Source of the DNA: Sedimentitalea sp041224545
GTDB taxonomy: Bacteria; Pseudomonadota; Alphaproteobacteria; Rhodobacterales; Rhodobacteraceae
Assembly: GCF_041224545.1 (NCBI RefSeq)
Contig: NZ_JBGFGP010000143.1
Coordinates: 90,299 to 154,298, forward strand
Reading direction: 5' to 3'
Length of the DNA stretch: 64,000 nucleotides
Positions 36,271 to 45,480 of this stretch are shown in pieces (the stretch's first letter is position 1; the number at the start of each line of letters is the position of its first letter). The notes below the pieces were generated by a model. The model saw only the letters and a list, made by a program, of their open reading frames with translations, did not search any database and had not been told where the DNA came from. Position numbers and translations under genes: made by a program.

Positions 36271-37386
36271 CTAGCCCACCGGCACGCGCAGAACCTCTGC
36301 CGCATCGCGAACGACCTCGCGCAGGAAGGCGTCGAACCGAGGTGACGGCTGGCGAATGTCAAAGGTTTCGGCCATCGGATCCGGCGCGGTGATAGCGCTC
36401 CCCGAGAGCGCTTCGATCGTGGCGTGGCCGCAGAACGGCACGTACATTTCGGAATACCCGCCCTCGTGTACAAGCACCAGTTTGCCATCGCAGAGGTCGC
36501 GCGCGGCGTCTTTCATCCGCAGCGTCATCTGCCGGAACGTATCGGCCGTGGCCAGCATGCGGGCCAGCGGATCACAGGCCGACGCGTCAAAACCGCAGGC
36601 GACGATGATCATGTCCGGTTCGAATGCATCCAGAGCCGGACGTACGATTTCATCCATCACCGCGAGATACGCGGTATGTCCCGCGCCGGCCGGAAGCGGC
36701 ACGTTCAGGTTGAAGCCTTGGCCGGCGCCACGCCCACGATCACCGATCGCTCCGGTATCCACTGGATAATTGCCCTCCTGGTGAACGGAGATCGTCAGCA
36801 CGTCGTCGCGGTCATAATAGATCGCTTCGGTGCCGTTGCCGTGGTGAACATCCCAATCCAGCACCGCGACCTTGCCCAGCCCATGACGGGCCTTCGCGGT
36901 TTCGATGGCGATGGCGATATTCGCGAGCAGACAGAAACCGTTCGGAAAATCAGGCAGGCAGTGATGTCCGGGCGGGCGCGACAGTGCATAAGCGTTTTCC
37001 AAACCACCGGTCAGAACCGCGTCTACCGCCGCAATCGACAGGCCCGCCGACAGCGCGGCAATCTCGAACCCGCCAGCGGCAAAGGGCGTGCGGAGGCCGA
37101 GCTCGCCACCGCCGGCATCGGACAGACGCTTGAACTCGGTCAGATAGCTCTCCGGGTGGACCCGCAGCAGATCATCCCATTCGGCGGGGGACGCGCTTTG
37201 TGCCGCCAGCTCGGCAGTCAGCCCGGTCACGTCCATCAGGTTCTTGAGACGCCGTTTGGTCTCGGGGTTTTCGGGCAATCCACCGGTGACCTGGGGCTGC
37301 ACCAGCCCGCCGACGGGCAGCGTAAAGACATAATTGCCGCCAGCGTGCCAGAAACACCGTTCGTCCCAGAAAAACCCCGTGGTCAT
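36271..37386 (-). CDS. Histone deacetylase / acetylpolyamine amidohydrolase family protein
   Basis: The 371-residue zinc hydrolase has the class II HDAC-like active site: the RPPGHHCLPDFPNGFCL segment (catalytic histidine pair), LDWDVHHGNGTE with Asp and His zinc ligands, and ACGFDASACDPL with the third ligand Asp. In bacteria these act on acetylated polyamines or small amides. A deacetylase role on acetyl-lysine is possible but unproven. GGGAGCCATTCTT precedes the ATG. It is divergent from the DUF167 gene. Confidence 0.88.
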   Translation of the reverse strand: MTTGFFWDERCFWHAGGNYVFTLPVGGLVQPQVTGGLPENPETKRRLKNLMDVTGLTAELAAQSASPAEWDDLLRVHPESYLTEFKRLSDAGGGELGLRTPFAAGGFEIAALSAGLSIAAVDAVLTGGLENAYALSRPPGHHCLPDFPNGFCLLANIAIAIETAKARHGLGKVAVLDWDVHHGNGTEAIYYDRDDVLTISVHQEGNYPVDTGAIGDRGRGAGQGFNLNVPLPAGAGHTAYLAVMDEIVRPALDAFEPDMIIVACGFDASACDPLARMLATADTFRQMTLRMKDAARDLCDGKLVLVHEGGYSEMYVPFCGHATIEALSGSAITAPDPMAETFDIRQPSPRFDAFLREVVRDAAEVLRVPVG

Positions 37387-37461
37387 AAGAATGGCTCCCT
37401 TTCTTTGTCGATTGCCGGAACTCTATGGTGCTTTGCGTGCGGATTGGCGAAGACTGTACAC

Positions 37462-37755
37462 ATGGCACGACCGAAATCCAGAGACCTTCCCGACCTGGCC
37501 GATCTGGCGCAGCCGGGGCGGCAGATCACCGTTCGCGTAACGCCCAAGGCGGCGGGCCTTCGCCTGACGCGCGAGGGCGACGACCTGCGCGCCGCCGTTA
37601 CCGCGCCGCCGGAAAACGGCAAGGCCAATGCCGCGGTGCGCGCCCTGCTGGCCAAGGCGATGGGGGTTGCACCGTCTGACCTCACCCTGCTGCGCGGGCA
37701 AACGTCGAGGCTCAAGGTCTTCATCTATTCCGGTTCGGGTACTTCCCGTAGCTGA
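37462..37755 (+). CDS. DUF167 (YggU-type) family protein
   Basis: The 97-residue protein carries the compact DUF167 fold: QITVRVTPKAAGLRL, then VTAPPENGKANAAVRALLAKAMGV, then LLRGQTSRLKVFI. Function is unknown across bacteria. The ATG at 37462 gives a short N-terminal extension; no strong ribosome site is seen. The 3' end overlaps the convergent gene at 37725 by 31 bases. Confidence 0.8.
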   Translation: MARPKSRDLPDLADLAQPGRQITVRVTPKAAGLRLTREGDDLRAAVTAPPENGKANAAVRALLAKAMGVAPSDLTLLRGQTSRLKVFIYSGSGTSRS

Positions 37756-37970
37756 TAGACGCCCTCGGGCAGATCGAGCGCCGCCGCCAGATCGCGCAAT
37801 TGCTCGGGTGACAGGGTGATCTTCTGGACACGATCCGTGCGCGGATCCAGTTGTTCGAGCGTCACACATTCTGCAAAGCTGTTGATCGTGATGTCTTCCT
37901 GCAACGGAGCATCGCCCTCGTCTATGAGGGTGATCACCGTGGCGTCGAATTCATGCTCTATCGTAAACAT
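37725..37970 (-). CDS. Small hypothetical protein
   Basis: An 81-residue acidic protein opening with a beta-rich stretch (MFTIEHEFDATVITLIDEG) and ending QLREVPEPE. The internal SPEQLRDLAAALDLPEGVYQL segment reads as a helix-turn. I recognise no family. The ATG at 37970 is preferred over a longer frame to 38009 on composition. It overlaps the DUF167 gene tail to tail. Confidence 0.55.
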   Translation of the reverse strand: MFTIEHEFDATVITLIDEGDAPLQEDITINSFAECVTLEQLDPRTDRVQKITLSPEQLRDLAAALDLPEGVYQLREVPEPE

Positions 37971-38112
37971 GCCTGCACCCTGACGCGGCAATCGGGACTT
38001 GGCAAGCACCCCGTGGCAGAAGCGTGAACATCCTCTACTGGCGGTGCCGCACTGCGGTGATTATGTTGGGATTTGTATCGTTCCGACCCGTGCCAAAGGA
38101 TTGACTCCGACC

Positions 38113-38808
38113 ATGCGCATCACTGCCCTGTTGTTTGCACCGGCCCTGTTCCTGGCCGCATGTGATGTGACTTTCCCCACCGGACAGGTTTCCGAAGAAT
38201 GGGTGCTGACCCCCGAGGAGGCCGCGCAGAGCTTTGTCGAAGTTGTACGCGCGGTCGAACCGGTGGCCGAGCGCGAGTGCAGACGATACGGAACGGCACG
38301 CAATTGCGATTTCCTGATTGCGGTCGACCCGAATCCGCGGGCGCAGCCCAATGCCTTTCAAAGCGTTGACGAACAGGGGCGGCCGGTTCTGAGCTTTACC
38401 GCGTCGCTCATCGGCAGCGTTCAGAACGCGGATGAACTGGCCTTTGTGATGGGGCACGAGGCGGCACATCACATCGCCAACCATCTGGAGCGGCAACGCC
38501 GGTATTCTGCCGACGCGGCCGAGATTTTCGGCGGATTGGCAACGCTGACCGGCGGCGGCTCGGATGATGTCGTGCGAGCGCGGGAGATCGGCGCTGTCGT
38601 CGGCGCGCGCAGCTATGCCAAGGAGTTCGAGCTGGAGGCGGACAGGCTTGGCACCGTCATTACCTGGCGCGCGGGCTATGATCCGCTGGTCGGGGCGCAG
38701 TTCTTTACGCGCCTGCCCGATCCCGGCGACAGGTTCCTGGCCAGCCACCCGCCCAACAAGGCGCGCATGGACATGGTGGCCAGCACCCTACAATCGCTGG
38801 GCGGATAG
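38113..38808 (+). CDS. M48-family metalloprotease lipoprotein
   Basis: A 231-residue lipoprotein with lipobox LAAC (cysteine 17) and a zinc protease motif HEAAH at residues 115-119. The third ligand is Glu in the FELEADRLG segment near residue 178. This is the short M48 form resembling periplasmic quality-control proteases such as BepA and LoiP, without a TPR domain. It is probably anchored in the outer membrane. The ATG at 38113 is set by the signal sequence. Confidence 0.87.
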   Translation: MRITALLFAPALFLAACDVTFPTGQVSEEWVLTPEEAAQSFVEVVRAVEPVAERECRRYGTARNCDFLIAVDPNPRAQPNAFQSVDEQGRPVLSFTASLIGSVQNADELAFVMGHEAAHHIANHLERQRRYSADAAEIFGGLATLTGGGSDDVVRAREIGAVVGARSYAKEFELEADRLGTVITWRAGYDPLVGAQFFTRLPDPGDRFLASHPPNKARMDMVASTLQSLGG

Positions 38809-38890
38809 CGGCGCGAAAACCCCCCGCAGCCGTTGGAATCGACATGCCGACCTGTCACAACGGGATCGAAGCGACCGATGGTGACTGAAC

Positions 38891-39244
38891 GTGCAGATTT
38901 TCGATGGAATCGTGACCGATCGCGGCAGCAAATACGCTGTTTCGGGCGGCCCGGTAAGCAGCCGCGCCGAGGCGCAGGAGTTCATCAGCAGACTTTGCAA
39001 GGACCGGAAATTCGCCAAGGCGACACACAACACCTGGGGTGTCGTCCTGGAGGGCGAGGGTCCGGTCAAGAACGATGATGGCGAAAGCGGTGCCGGAATG
39101 GTGATCCTGCGCATGCTCGAACGTGCGGAATTGCGCGATCATATCGTGGTGGTGACGCGCTGGTATGGTGGCAAGAAGCTGGGCGGAGACCGGTTTCGGC
39201 GGGTGCAGGATGCCGTTCGCTATTATCTCGACAATCGTGCATGA
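38891..39244 (+). CDS. YigZ/IMPACT N-domain protein, short form
   Basis: A 117-residue UPF0029/IMPACT domain: SRAEAQEFISRL, ATHNTWGVVL, then ESGAGMVILRMLERAEL and VVVTRWYGGKKLGGDRF, the family core. The C-terminal DUF1949 half of full-length YigZ is missing, which is a known short form. The start is GTG at 38891; the upstream sequence has no clear ribosome site. Confidence 0.82.
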   Translation: MQIFDGIVTDRGSKYAVSGGPVSSRAEAQEFISRLCKDRKFAKATHNTWGVVLEGEGPVKNDDGESGAGMVILRMLERAELRDHIVVVTRWYGGKKLGGDRFRRVQDAVRYYLDNRA

Positions 39245-39288
39245 GCCTTTGACCGGCAGGACAGGTGCAGGTCTCTGTGACCAGCGTG

Positions 39289-39537
39289 TCAGTCAGGCAG
39301 ACCGGAGTGCGTTCCGTCGCAGAGTGGTGCTTTGCCCGTGTGCTTGCATCCACAGAAAAAGACTTTCTTGTCGGACTCGGCCGTATATTTCACTGGCACG
39401 AGACCGGTGCCCTTGTGGCTGCCATCGCAAAAGGGCTGGTTTTGCGAACGCCCACAGGCGCACCAGAAATAGCTTTTTCCTTCCGCCACGTCGACCCGAT
39501 AAGGGGTTTTCCGCGCGATGATTGGTGCGTCTGACAT
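39289..39537 (-). CDS. CDGSH iron-sulfur domain protein
   Basis: The 82-residue protein contains two CDGSH-type 2Fe-2S motifs: CACGRSQNQPFCDGSH and CGCKHTGKAPLCDGTH. Each supplies three cysteines and one histidine, as in mitoNEET relatives with tandem domains. Role is probably electron or cluster transfer in the cytoplasm. It is located 91 bases ahead of the rimO 3' end on the same strand, and rimO itself is an iron-sulfur enzyme; a functional link is only suggestive. Confidence 0.92.
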   Translation of the reverse strand: MSDAPIIARKTPYRVDVAEGKSYFWCACGRSQNQPFCDGSHKGTGLVPVKYTAESDKKVFFCGCKHTGKAPLCDGTHSGLPD

Positions 39538-39627
39538 GGCTGGGTCTCCCTGGCTGTGTCAGCCAAGGATAGCGTGCCGGGGGCATGAGGCAACAGATTT
39601 GCGTGTATCGCCCCGCGCGGTTCGGCG

Positions 39628-40998
39628 TCAGCGCCGAAGCTGGCCCCAAAGGTCGTACTCTCCCGCTTCGTCAACCGTGACATCAACGATGTCGCCGGGT
39701 TTCAACATGTCGAACCCTTCGTCGATGAACAGGTTGCCGTCGATTTCCGGCGCGTCCGACATGGTGCGGCAGGTCGCGGCGTCGTCGTCGACCTCGTCGA
39801 CGATGACCTGCAGGGTCTGGCCTACCCTGGCGGCGAGCTTGGCTTCGGAAATCGCCTGCGCCTTTTCCATGAAGCGGTTCCATCGATCCTGTTTCACATC
39901 ATCCGGCACATGGTCGGGCAGATCATTGCTGCGCGCGCCGTCGACGTTTTCGTATTGAAAACAGCCGACACGGTCGAGCTGCGCCTCGTCCATCCAGTCG
40001 AGCAGCGTCTGGAATTCGGCCTCGGTCTCGCCCGGATATCCGACGATGAAGGTGCTGCGCAGGGTGATGTCGGGGCAGATCGCCCGCCACGCAGCGATTT
40101 CATCAAGCGTGCGGCTGGCAGCGGCGGGGCGCGCCATGCGCCGCAGGGTGTCCGGATGGGCATGCTGAAACGGGATGTCGAGATAGGGTAGCACACCGTT
40201 TGCCGGATCGGCCATTAAAGGGATCAGGTCGCGCACGAACGGGTAGGGATAGACATAGTGCAGACGCACCCATGCCCCCAGCGAGCCCAGATCGCGGGCC
40301 AGCGGGATGATCGGATGCCTGACGTCTCTCTCCCGTGTATCGGTGCCATATGCCGAGGTATCCTGCGAGATGACGAGCAACTCGCGCACACCGTTCTCCA
40401 CCAGCTTTTCGGCCTCGCGCAGCACCGCGCGGGCGGGGCGACTGGCCAGTTTTCCGCGCATGTCGGGGATGATACAGAACCTGCACTTGTGGTTACAGCC
40501 TTCGGAAATCTTGAGATAGCTGTAATGCCGGGGGGTCAGGGACACGCCACTGGCCGGCAACAGGTCGATGAACGGATCCGGATCCGGCGGCACCGCCACA
40601 TGTACCGCATCGAGCACCTGTTCATATTGATGCGGGCCGGTGACTGCGAGAATTCGCGGGTGGTGTTCGCGAATATAGTCTGGCTCCGCCCCGAGACAGC
40701 CGGTCACGATGACCCGCCCGTTTTCGGCAAGTGCCTCTCCGATGGCATCCAGGCTTTCGGCCTTGGCACTGTCCAGAAAGCCGCAGGTATTCACGATCAC
40801 CGCATCCGCACCGGCATAATCGGGCGAAATGCCATACCCTTCGGCGCGCAACCGGGTCAGGATGCGTTCGCTGTCGACCAGCGCCTTGGGACACCCGAGG
40901 CTGACCATGCCAACGGTGGGCTGGCCGGGGCGGGGCGCGTCGGTGAGACGCGCGCGTGGGGCGAGATCGGGGCGCAAATCGGGCGGGTTGGTGCTCAT
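39628..40998 (-). CDS. rimO: Ribosomal protein S12 methylthiotransferase
   Basis: The 456-residue radical-SAM enzyme adds a methylthio group to an aspartate of ribosomal protein S12. The N-terminal MTTase domain has SLGCPKALVDSE, NTCGFLDSAK and VTGCLG (three cluster cysteines). The radical SAM motif is in SEGCNHKCRFCIIP, and a C-terminal TRAM domain ends at YDLWGQLRR. The first 25 residues are a Pro/Arg-rich extension. CACGGGA precedes the ATG. Confidence 0.95.
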   Translation of the reverse strand: MSTNPPDLRPDLAPRARLTDAPRPGQPTVGMVSLGCPKALVDSERILTRLRAEGYGISPDYAGADAVIVNTCGFLDSAKAESLDAIGEALAENGRVIVTGCLGAEPDYIREHHPRILAVTGPHQYEQVLDAVHVAVPPDPDPFIDLLPASGVSLTPRHYSYLKISEGCNHKCRFCIIPDMRGKLASRPARAVLREAEKLVENGVRELLVISQDTSAYGTDTRERDVRHPIIPLARDLGSLGAWVRLHYVYPYPFVRDLIPLMADPANGVLPYLDIPFQHAHPDTLRRMARPAAASRTLDEIAAWRAICPDITLRSTFIVGYPGETEAEFQTLLDWMDEAQLDRVGCFQYENVDGARSNDLPDHVPDDVKQDRWNRFMEKAQAISEAKLAARVGQTLQVIVDEVDDDAATCRTMSDAPEIDGNLFIDEGFDMLKPGDIVDVTVDEAGEYDLWGQLRR

Positions 40999-41098
40999 TC
41001 CCGTGCATATAGAGATGCCGTGACGCGATGCCTAGCCCCGACGATTGCGTCGCGCCGTACCGGTGATAGACTCGTCGCATGTGACGGAGGGTGCGGGT

Positions 41099-43057
41099 AT
41101 GCGGTGGATTTTTAGAATAGCGGGTGCGCTGGTGATCGCGATCCTGTTCGGCGTGATCGGGTTGCTCCTGTTGCCGGATGAACGGATCGTTCGGATCGCC
41201 ACCGAACAGATCGAGTCGCGGACCGGGCGGGAACTGACCGTTTCGGGCGATGTGTCACTGTCTTTCTGGCCGGTCCTGGGCGTGACAACCGGGCCGGTGA
41301 CGCTGGGCAACGCCGAATGGGCCGGGCCGGAGCCGATGCTGAGCGCAAGCGGACTGTCGATCGGCGTGTCTGCCAGCGACCTGTTGACCGGCGCGGTGCG
41401 GGTAACGGGAATCGTCGCCAGGGATCCGATCCTGCGGTTGCAGACCGCGCCGGATGGGCGCGCGAACTGGGTGTTCGATGCCGCCCCTTCGCAAGCGAAC
41501 GCGACGGCGGTCGAAGTCACCACGAATGATCAGGACCGGGAGACGCCGATCGCGCTCGATCTTCTGGAACTCAGAAACGGCACGTTGATCTATATCGAGG
41601 GTGGGGCCGCGCCGGTGACGGTTTCGGGTCTGGACCTGGATCTCGCATGGCCCGATCCGACAGGTCCTGCGACGATCAAGGCGGCACTGCGACCGGTCGG
41701 CGAAGAGATCGTACTGAATGCGGAATTCTCCGATCCGGCGGGTTTGATTCAGGGCGCGGTATCGCCGGTATCGATTGATGTGAAGATGCCCTCGGGCACG
41801 ATTGCATTTGAAGGCCGGGTCAATACGGCAGGCGAACTGGCCGGTCGTGCCGATCTGAGCAGCGAGAATATCGGCGCAGGTTTCGCGGCGCTTGGTCTGC
41901 CCGCCATCGAACTGCCGGCGGGATGGGGCCCGGCGGTGCGGGTCGTTGCCGATGTCACCCACACTGCGGACGGTCGGCTGTCGCTGCGCGAGTTGCGCAG
42001 CGAACTGGGGCAGAACCGGCTGAATGGCGTCGTTGATGTCGTGTTGGGCGACGTGCCGCAGGTCACAGCCAAATTGTCAGCCGATGTTCTAACCTTTCCC
42101 GCGTCCCCGGCGGGCAGCGCAGGGGGTGGTGCCGGGGCGGCGCCAGGTGTTGCGGGCGACGGCTGGTCGCGTGATCCGATCGATGCCAGCGCCCTTGCCC
42201 TGGTGAACGCATCGGTGCGGCTGACCGCACAGGGCATCAAGACACCTGACCTGACCGTGGGGAAAACGCGGCTGCTGCTCGAGATCGACCGGGCGCGCGC
42301 GGTTCTGCATCTTGAAGATGTCTCGGTGTTCGACGGCCAGTTGCTCGGGCAACTGGTGGCGAACAACCGCAATGGCCTTTCGGTCGGTGGCACTCTCACC
42401 GCAGCGGATATCGACATCCTGCAGATACAGCGCGATCTGCTCGGCATGGAGCGGATACGCGGCAAGGCCGGAGGCGAGCTTCAGTTTCTGGGCGTCGGAC
42501 AATCCGTGGATGCCATCATGCGGTCACTGTCGGGCAAGGGTGCGCTGCGCATGGGCCGGGGCGTGATCCTGGGCCTTGACCTCGACCGGCTGATGCGCGG
42601 AGACACGTCCAGCGGCGGAACCACGGTTTTCGACAGTCTGGGCGCCAGCTTTACCATGAGTGAAGGCAATGTCTTCAACGACGACCTGCTGCTCCAGCTC
42701 AGCAATTATCGCGCGGATGGCAAGGGGCGGATCGGGCTTGGTGCCCGGGATATCGATTACACCTTCACGCCCATCGCCCTGCGCGCACGCGGCGGGCAGG
42801 GATTGTCGTTGCCGATCCGGATCAGGGGGCCGTGGGGCAGTCCGCGAATCTGGGCCGATCTCGAAGCTGCCGCCAAGGCGAATGCTGATGCCAAGCTCGA
42901 AGAGCTCGAGGACGAGGCCAAAGCCAGGTTGACACGGAAACTTGCCGAAGAGCTGGACGTCGAAATCAAGGAAAATCAGGATGCGGAAGAAATCCTGAAG
43001 GACAAGCTCGAGGATGAGGTCAAGGACCAGCTCTTCAAGCTGCTTGGCCGGAACTGA
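41099..43057 (+). CDS. AsmA-family envelope protein
   Basis: The 652-residue protein has an N-terminal membrane anchor (about residues 5-25) and an AsmA domain (RTGRELTVSGDVSLSFWPVLGV and later). The AsmA_2-type C-terminal part includes GKGALRMGRGVILGLDLDRLM and FTMSEGNVFNDDLLLQ. A highly charged, coiled-coil-like tail follows (about 595-652, rich in Glu and Lys). AsmA proteins bridge the periplasm and are linked to lipid transport, like TamB. GGAGG is nine bases before the ATG at 41099. Confidence 0.88.
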   Translation: MRWIFRIAGALVIAILFGVIGLLLLPDERIVRIATEQIESRTGRELTVSGDVSLSFWPVLGVTTGPVTLGNAEWAGPEPMLSASGLSIGVSASDLLTGAVRVTGIVARDPILRLQTAPDGRANWVFDAAPSQANATAVEVTTNDQDRETPIALDLLELRNGTLIYIEGGAAPVTVSGLDLDLAWPDPTGPATIKAALRPVGEEIVLNAEFSDPAGLIQGAVSPVSIDVKMPSGTIAFEGRVNTAGELAGRADLSSENIGAGFAALGLPAIELPAGWGPAVRVVADVTHTADGRLSLRELRSELGQNRLNGVVDVVLGDVPQVTAKLSADVLTFPASPAGSAGGGAGAAPGVAGDGWSRDPIDASALALVNASVRLTAQGIKTPDLTVGKTRLLLEIDRARAVLHLEDVSVFDGQLLGQLVANNRNGLSVGGTLTAADIDILQIQRDLLGMERIRGKAGGELQFLGVGQSVDAIMRSLSGKGALRMGRGVILGLDLDRLMRGDTSSGGTTVFDSLGASFTMSEGNVFNDDLLLQLSNYRADGKGRIGLGARDIDYTFTPIALRARGGQGLSLPIRIRGPWGSPRIWADLEAAAKANADAKLEELEDEAKARLTRKLAEELDVEIKENQDAEEILKDKLEDEVKDQLFKLLGRN

Positions 43058-43066
43058 TCCGCGCAT

Positions 43067-43105
43067 AAAGAAACCCGCCGGGGCAGTCACGCGGCCCCGG
43101 CGGGT
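43067..43105 (-). terminator. Intrinsic terminator of the manB-side operon
   Basis: Perfect 12-base arms ACCCGCCGGGGC (43073-43084) and GCCCCGGCGGGT (43094-43105) with a 9-base loop. Read on the minus strand the stem is followed by TTTCTTT, giving a good factor-independent terminator 21 bases after the manB stop. On the plus strand it could also stop asmA transcripts less efficiently. Confidence 0.8.
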
Positions 43106-43126
43106 GAGAGATATCGGTTCCGGGTG

Positions 43127-44623
43127 TCAGATCGTCTGGTCGTACTCGCCAACCGACGGTTCGGTGCGGATCACCGCGTCAAGATCGGCAAAGATCGCGC
43201 GCAATTCCGCCTCGCTCTCGGGGCTTTCGCAAACCACCACCAGATTGGGCGTATTCGATGAGGCGCGGACAAGACCCCAGGCGCCGTTATCGAGGATCAG
43301 GCGGGCGCCGTTCACGGTGACCACGGTGTCGATCTTGCGCCCCGCGATTGGCGTGCCCGCATCCGCCATATCGGTCAGCCTGGATACGATCCGTTCCAGC
43401 ACCGCGTATTTTTCGGTGTCGGAGCAGAAAGGCGACATTGTCGGTGTCGAAAAGGTTTGCGGCAGCGCCTTGCGCAGATCGGACATGGATTTGCCCGGAT
43501 TGCGGTCCATCAGCTTGCAGATTTCCACGGCGACGCGCATCCCGCAATCATAGCCCCGGCCTATGGGTTCGGCGAGAAAGTAGTGGCCCGATTTCTCGAA
43601 CCCGGCCAGCGCGCCAAGTTCCTTGACCCGCCGCTTCATGTGGGAATGACCGGTTTTCCAGTAATCCGCCGTGATGTCGTGTTTCCGCAATTCAGGATCC
43701 GAAGCAAACAGCCCGGTCGATTTCACATCCGCCACGATGGTCGCTCCCGGATGCAAACGGGCCAGGTCGCGTGCCATGATGACGCCCACCTTGTCGGCAA
43801 AAATCTCTTCGCCTTCATCATCCACCACGCCGCAGCGGTCGCCGTCACCGTCAAAGCCGAGCGCGAAATCCGCACCCGACGCCTTGACCGTGTCGGCCAT
43901 GTCGTGGAGCATCTCCATCGCTTCCGGGTTGGGATTGTAGTTGGGAAAGGTGTAGTCGAGGCGATTGTGGCTTGGCACGACCTCGACACCGAGGCGTTCG
44001 AACAATTCCGGCGCGAATGCGCTGGCGGTGCCATTGCCCGTGGCGCAGACCACCTTGAGCGGACGGGACATGCGGAAATCACCCACCAGATCGTCCAGAT
44101 AGGCCTCGCGGACGCCATCGACAAATTCGTAGCTGCCGCCGGGCCGTGGTTCACCAAGCCCGCCAAGCACGATGTCGCGCAGTTCCGCCATCTCGTCCGG
44201 GCCATGGGTCAGGGGACGATCGAACCCCATCTTGACGCCGGTCCAGCCATTCGGATTGTGGCTGGCCGTAACCATCGCAACCGCGGGCACGTCCAGGTGA
44301 AACTGGCTGAAATAGGCCATCGGCGACAGCGCCGGGCCGATATCCCTGACCTGGATGCCGGCCTGCATCAATCCCAGGATCAGCGCGTTCTTGATGCTGA
44401 GCGAATAGTCGCGGTAATCGTTCCCGACCGCGATTTCCGGCCTGATCCCGCGCTTCTGCATCTGGGTGCCAAGGCCGAGGCCAAGCGCGGTCATTCCCGG
44501 CAGGTTGATTTCGTCCGGATACTTCCAGCGGGCGTCATATTCGCGAAAACCGGTGGGTGCGATCATCGGATCGCGCAGGAATTCCCAGGTGTTCGGCGTC
44601 ACCGTGGCGGCAGGTCTGGTCAT
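43127..44623 (-). CDS. manB: Phosphomannomutase/phosphoglucomutase
   Basis: The 498-residue alpha-D-phosphohexomutase interconverts hexose 6- and 1-phosphates for nucleotide-sugar synthesis. The phosphoserine loop is VTASHNPNGWTGVK, the metal loop is GFDGDGDRCGVVD, and the sugar loop lies near GFEKSGHYF. Capsule genes follow upstream on the same strand (kdsA, kpsE, kpsT), which supports a role in surface polysaccharide precursors. AlgC-like dual activity is possible. It is last in this minus-strand group, before a strong terminator. Confidence 0.9.
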   Translation of the reverse strand: MTRPAATVTPNTWEFLRDPMIAPTGFREYDARWKYPDEINLPGMTALGLGLGTQMQKRGIRPEIAVGNDYRDYSLSIKNALILGLMQAGIQVRDIGPALSPMAYFSQFHLDVPAVAMVTASHNPNGWTGVKMGFDRPLTHGPDEMAELRDIVLGGLGEPRPGGSYEFVDGVREAYLDDLVGDFRMSRPLKVVCATGNGTASAFAPELFERLGVEVVPSHNRLDYTFPNYNPNPEAMEMLHDMADTVKASGADFALGFDGDGDRCGVVDDEGEEIFADKVGVIMARDLARLHPGATIVADVKSTGLFASDPELRKHDITADYWKTGHSHMKRRVKELGALAGFEKSGHYFLAEPIGRGYDCGMRVAVEICKLMDRNPGKSMSDLRKALPQTFSTPTMSPFCSDTEKYAVLERIVSRLTDMADAGTPIAGRKIDTVVTVNGARLILDNGAWGLVRASSNTPNLVVVCESPESEAELRAIFADLDAVIRTEPSVGEYDQTI

Positions 44624-44644
44624 GAAATAGGTCCGGGTGCTGGT

Positions 44645-45478
44645 TCAAATTACGACTGGGTTTGCCTTAGCAACCCTGTCCAGTTGCATCAACGTATCAA
44701 TCAGCGCTGGCATCTGGTCGAGATAGATCATGTTGGGTCCGTCGCTGGGCGCGTTGTCGGGATCCTGATGCGTCTCCATGAAGATGGCGGCGACCCCGAT
44801 AGACGCCGCCGCGCGGGCCATGACCGGGGCAAATTCACGCTGGCCACCGGAACTGCCGCCGCGCCCGCCGGGTTGCTGCACGCTGTGGGTGGCATCCATC
44901 ACGACAGGATAGCCGGTCTGCGCCATGATCGGCAGGCTGCGCATGTCGGCCACAAGCGTGTTGTAGCCAAAGGAAACGCCGCGCTCCGTAAGAAGGATCC
45001 GCTTGTTTCCGGTGCTCTCGATCTTGTCGACGATGTTGCCCATTTCCCAGGGCGCCAGAAACTGACCCTTCTTGACGTTGATGGCCGCACCGGTGTTGCC
45101 GGCGGCCAGCAGCATGTCGGTTTGCCTGCACAGAAACGCCGGGATTTGCAGGATATCCACGGCCTCGGCGGCGGGGGCGCATTGCGCTTCGGTATGCACA
45201 TCGGTCAGCACCGGGACGCCGATGGAGGTCTTGATATCCGCCAGCACTCCAAGACCCGCATCAATGCCCAACCCGCGTTTGCCCGCAAGGCTCGTGCGGT
45301 TGGCCTTGTCGTAACTGGCCTTGAACACGTATTGCGCGCCGGCGGCCTCGCAGGCTTCTTTCATGCGGCCGGCGATCATCTGGGCGTGATCCGCGCTTTC
45401 AAGCTGGCACGGTCCCGCGATGATCGTAAGCGGGCAATCGTTGCCGACAGTCAAACCGGCGATGTCAATCTGTGTCAT
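44645..45478 (-). CDS. kdsA: KDO-8-phosphate synthase
   Basis: The 277-residue enzyme condenses arabinose-5-phosphate with PEP to KDO-8-phosphate, precursor of lipid A-core and of the KDO linker of capsules. Diagnostic segments are IIAGPCQLES, FKASYDKANRTS, VPVLTDVHTEAQ, INVKKGQFLAPWEM and MDATHSVQQPGG. It starts two bases after the kpsE stop, so it belongs to the capsule export operon, like the extra kdsA copies of KPS loci. Confidence 0.94.
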   Translation of the reverse strand: MTQIDIAGLTVGNDCPLTIIAGPCQLESADHAQMIAGRMKEACEAAGAQYVFKASYDKANRTSLAGKRGLGIDAGLGVLADIKTSIGVPVLTDVHTEAQCAPAAEAVDILQIPAFLCRQTDMLLAAGNTGAAINVKKGQFLAPWEMGNIVDKIESTGNKRILLTERGVSFGYNTLVADMRSLPIMAQTGYPVVMDATHSVQQPGGRGGSSGGQREFAPVMARAAASIGVAAIFMETHQDPDNAPSDGPNMIYLDQMPALIDTLMQLDRVAKANPVVI

Positions 45479-45480
45479 GT

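Noticed and set aside
39245..39288. CRISPR or tandem short repeats in intergenic gaps
   Set aside because: No gap in the window shows regularly spaced repeats; the only tandem array is within the tamB coding sequence.
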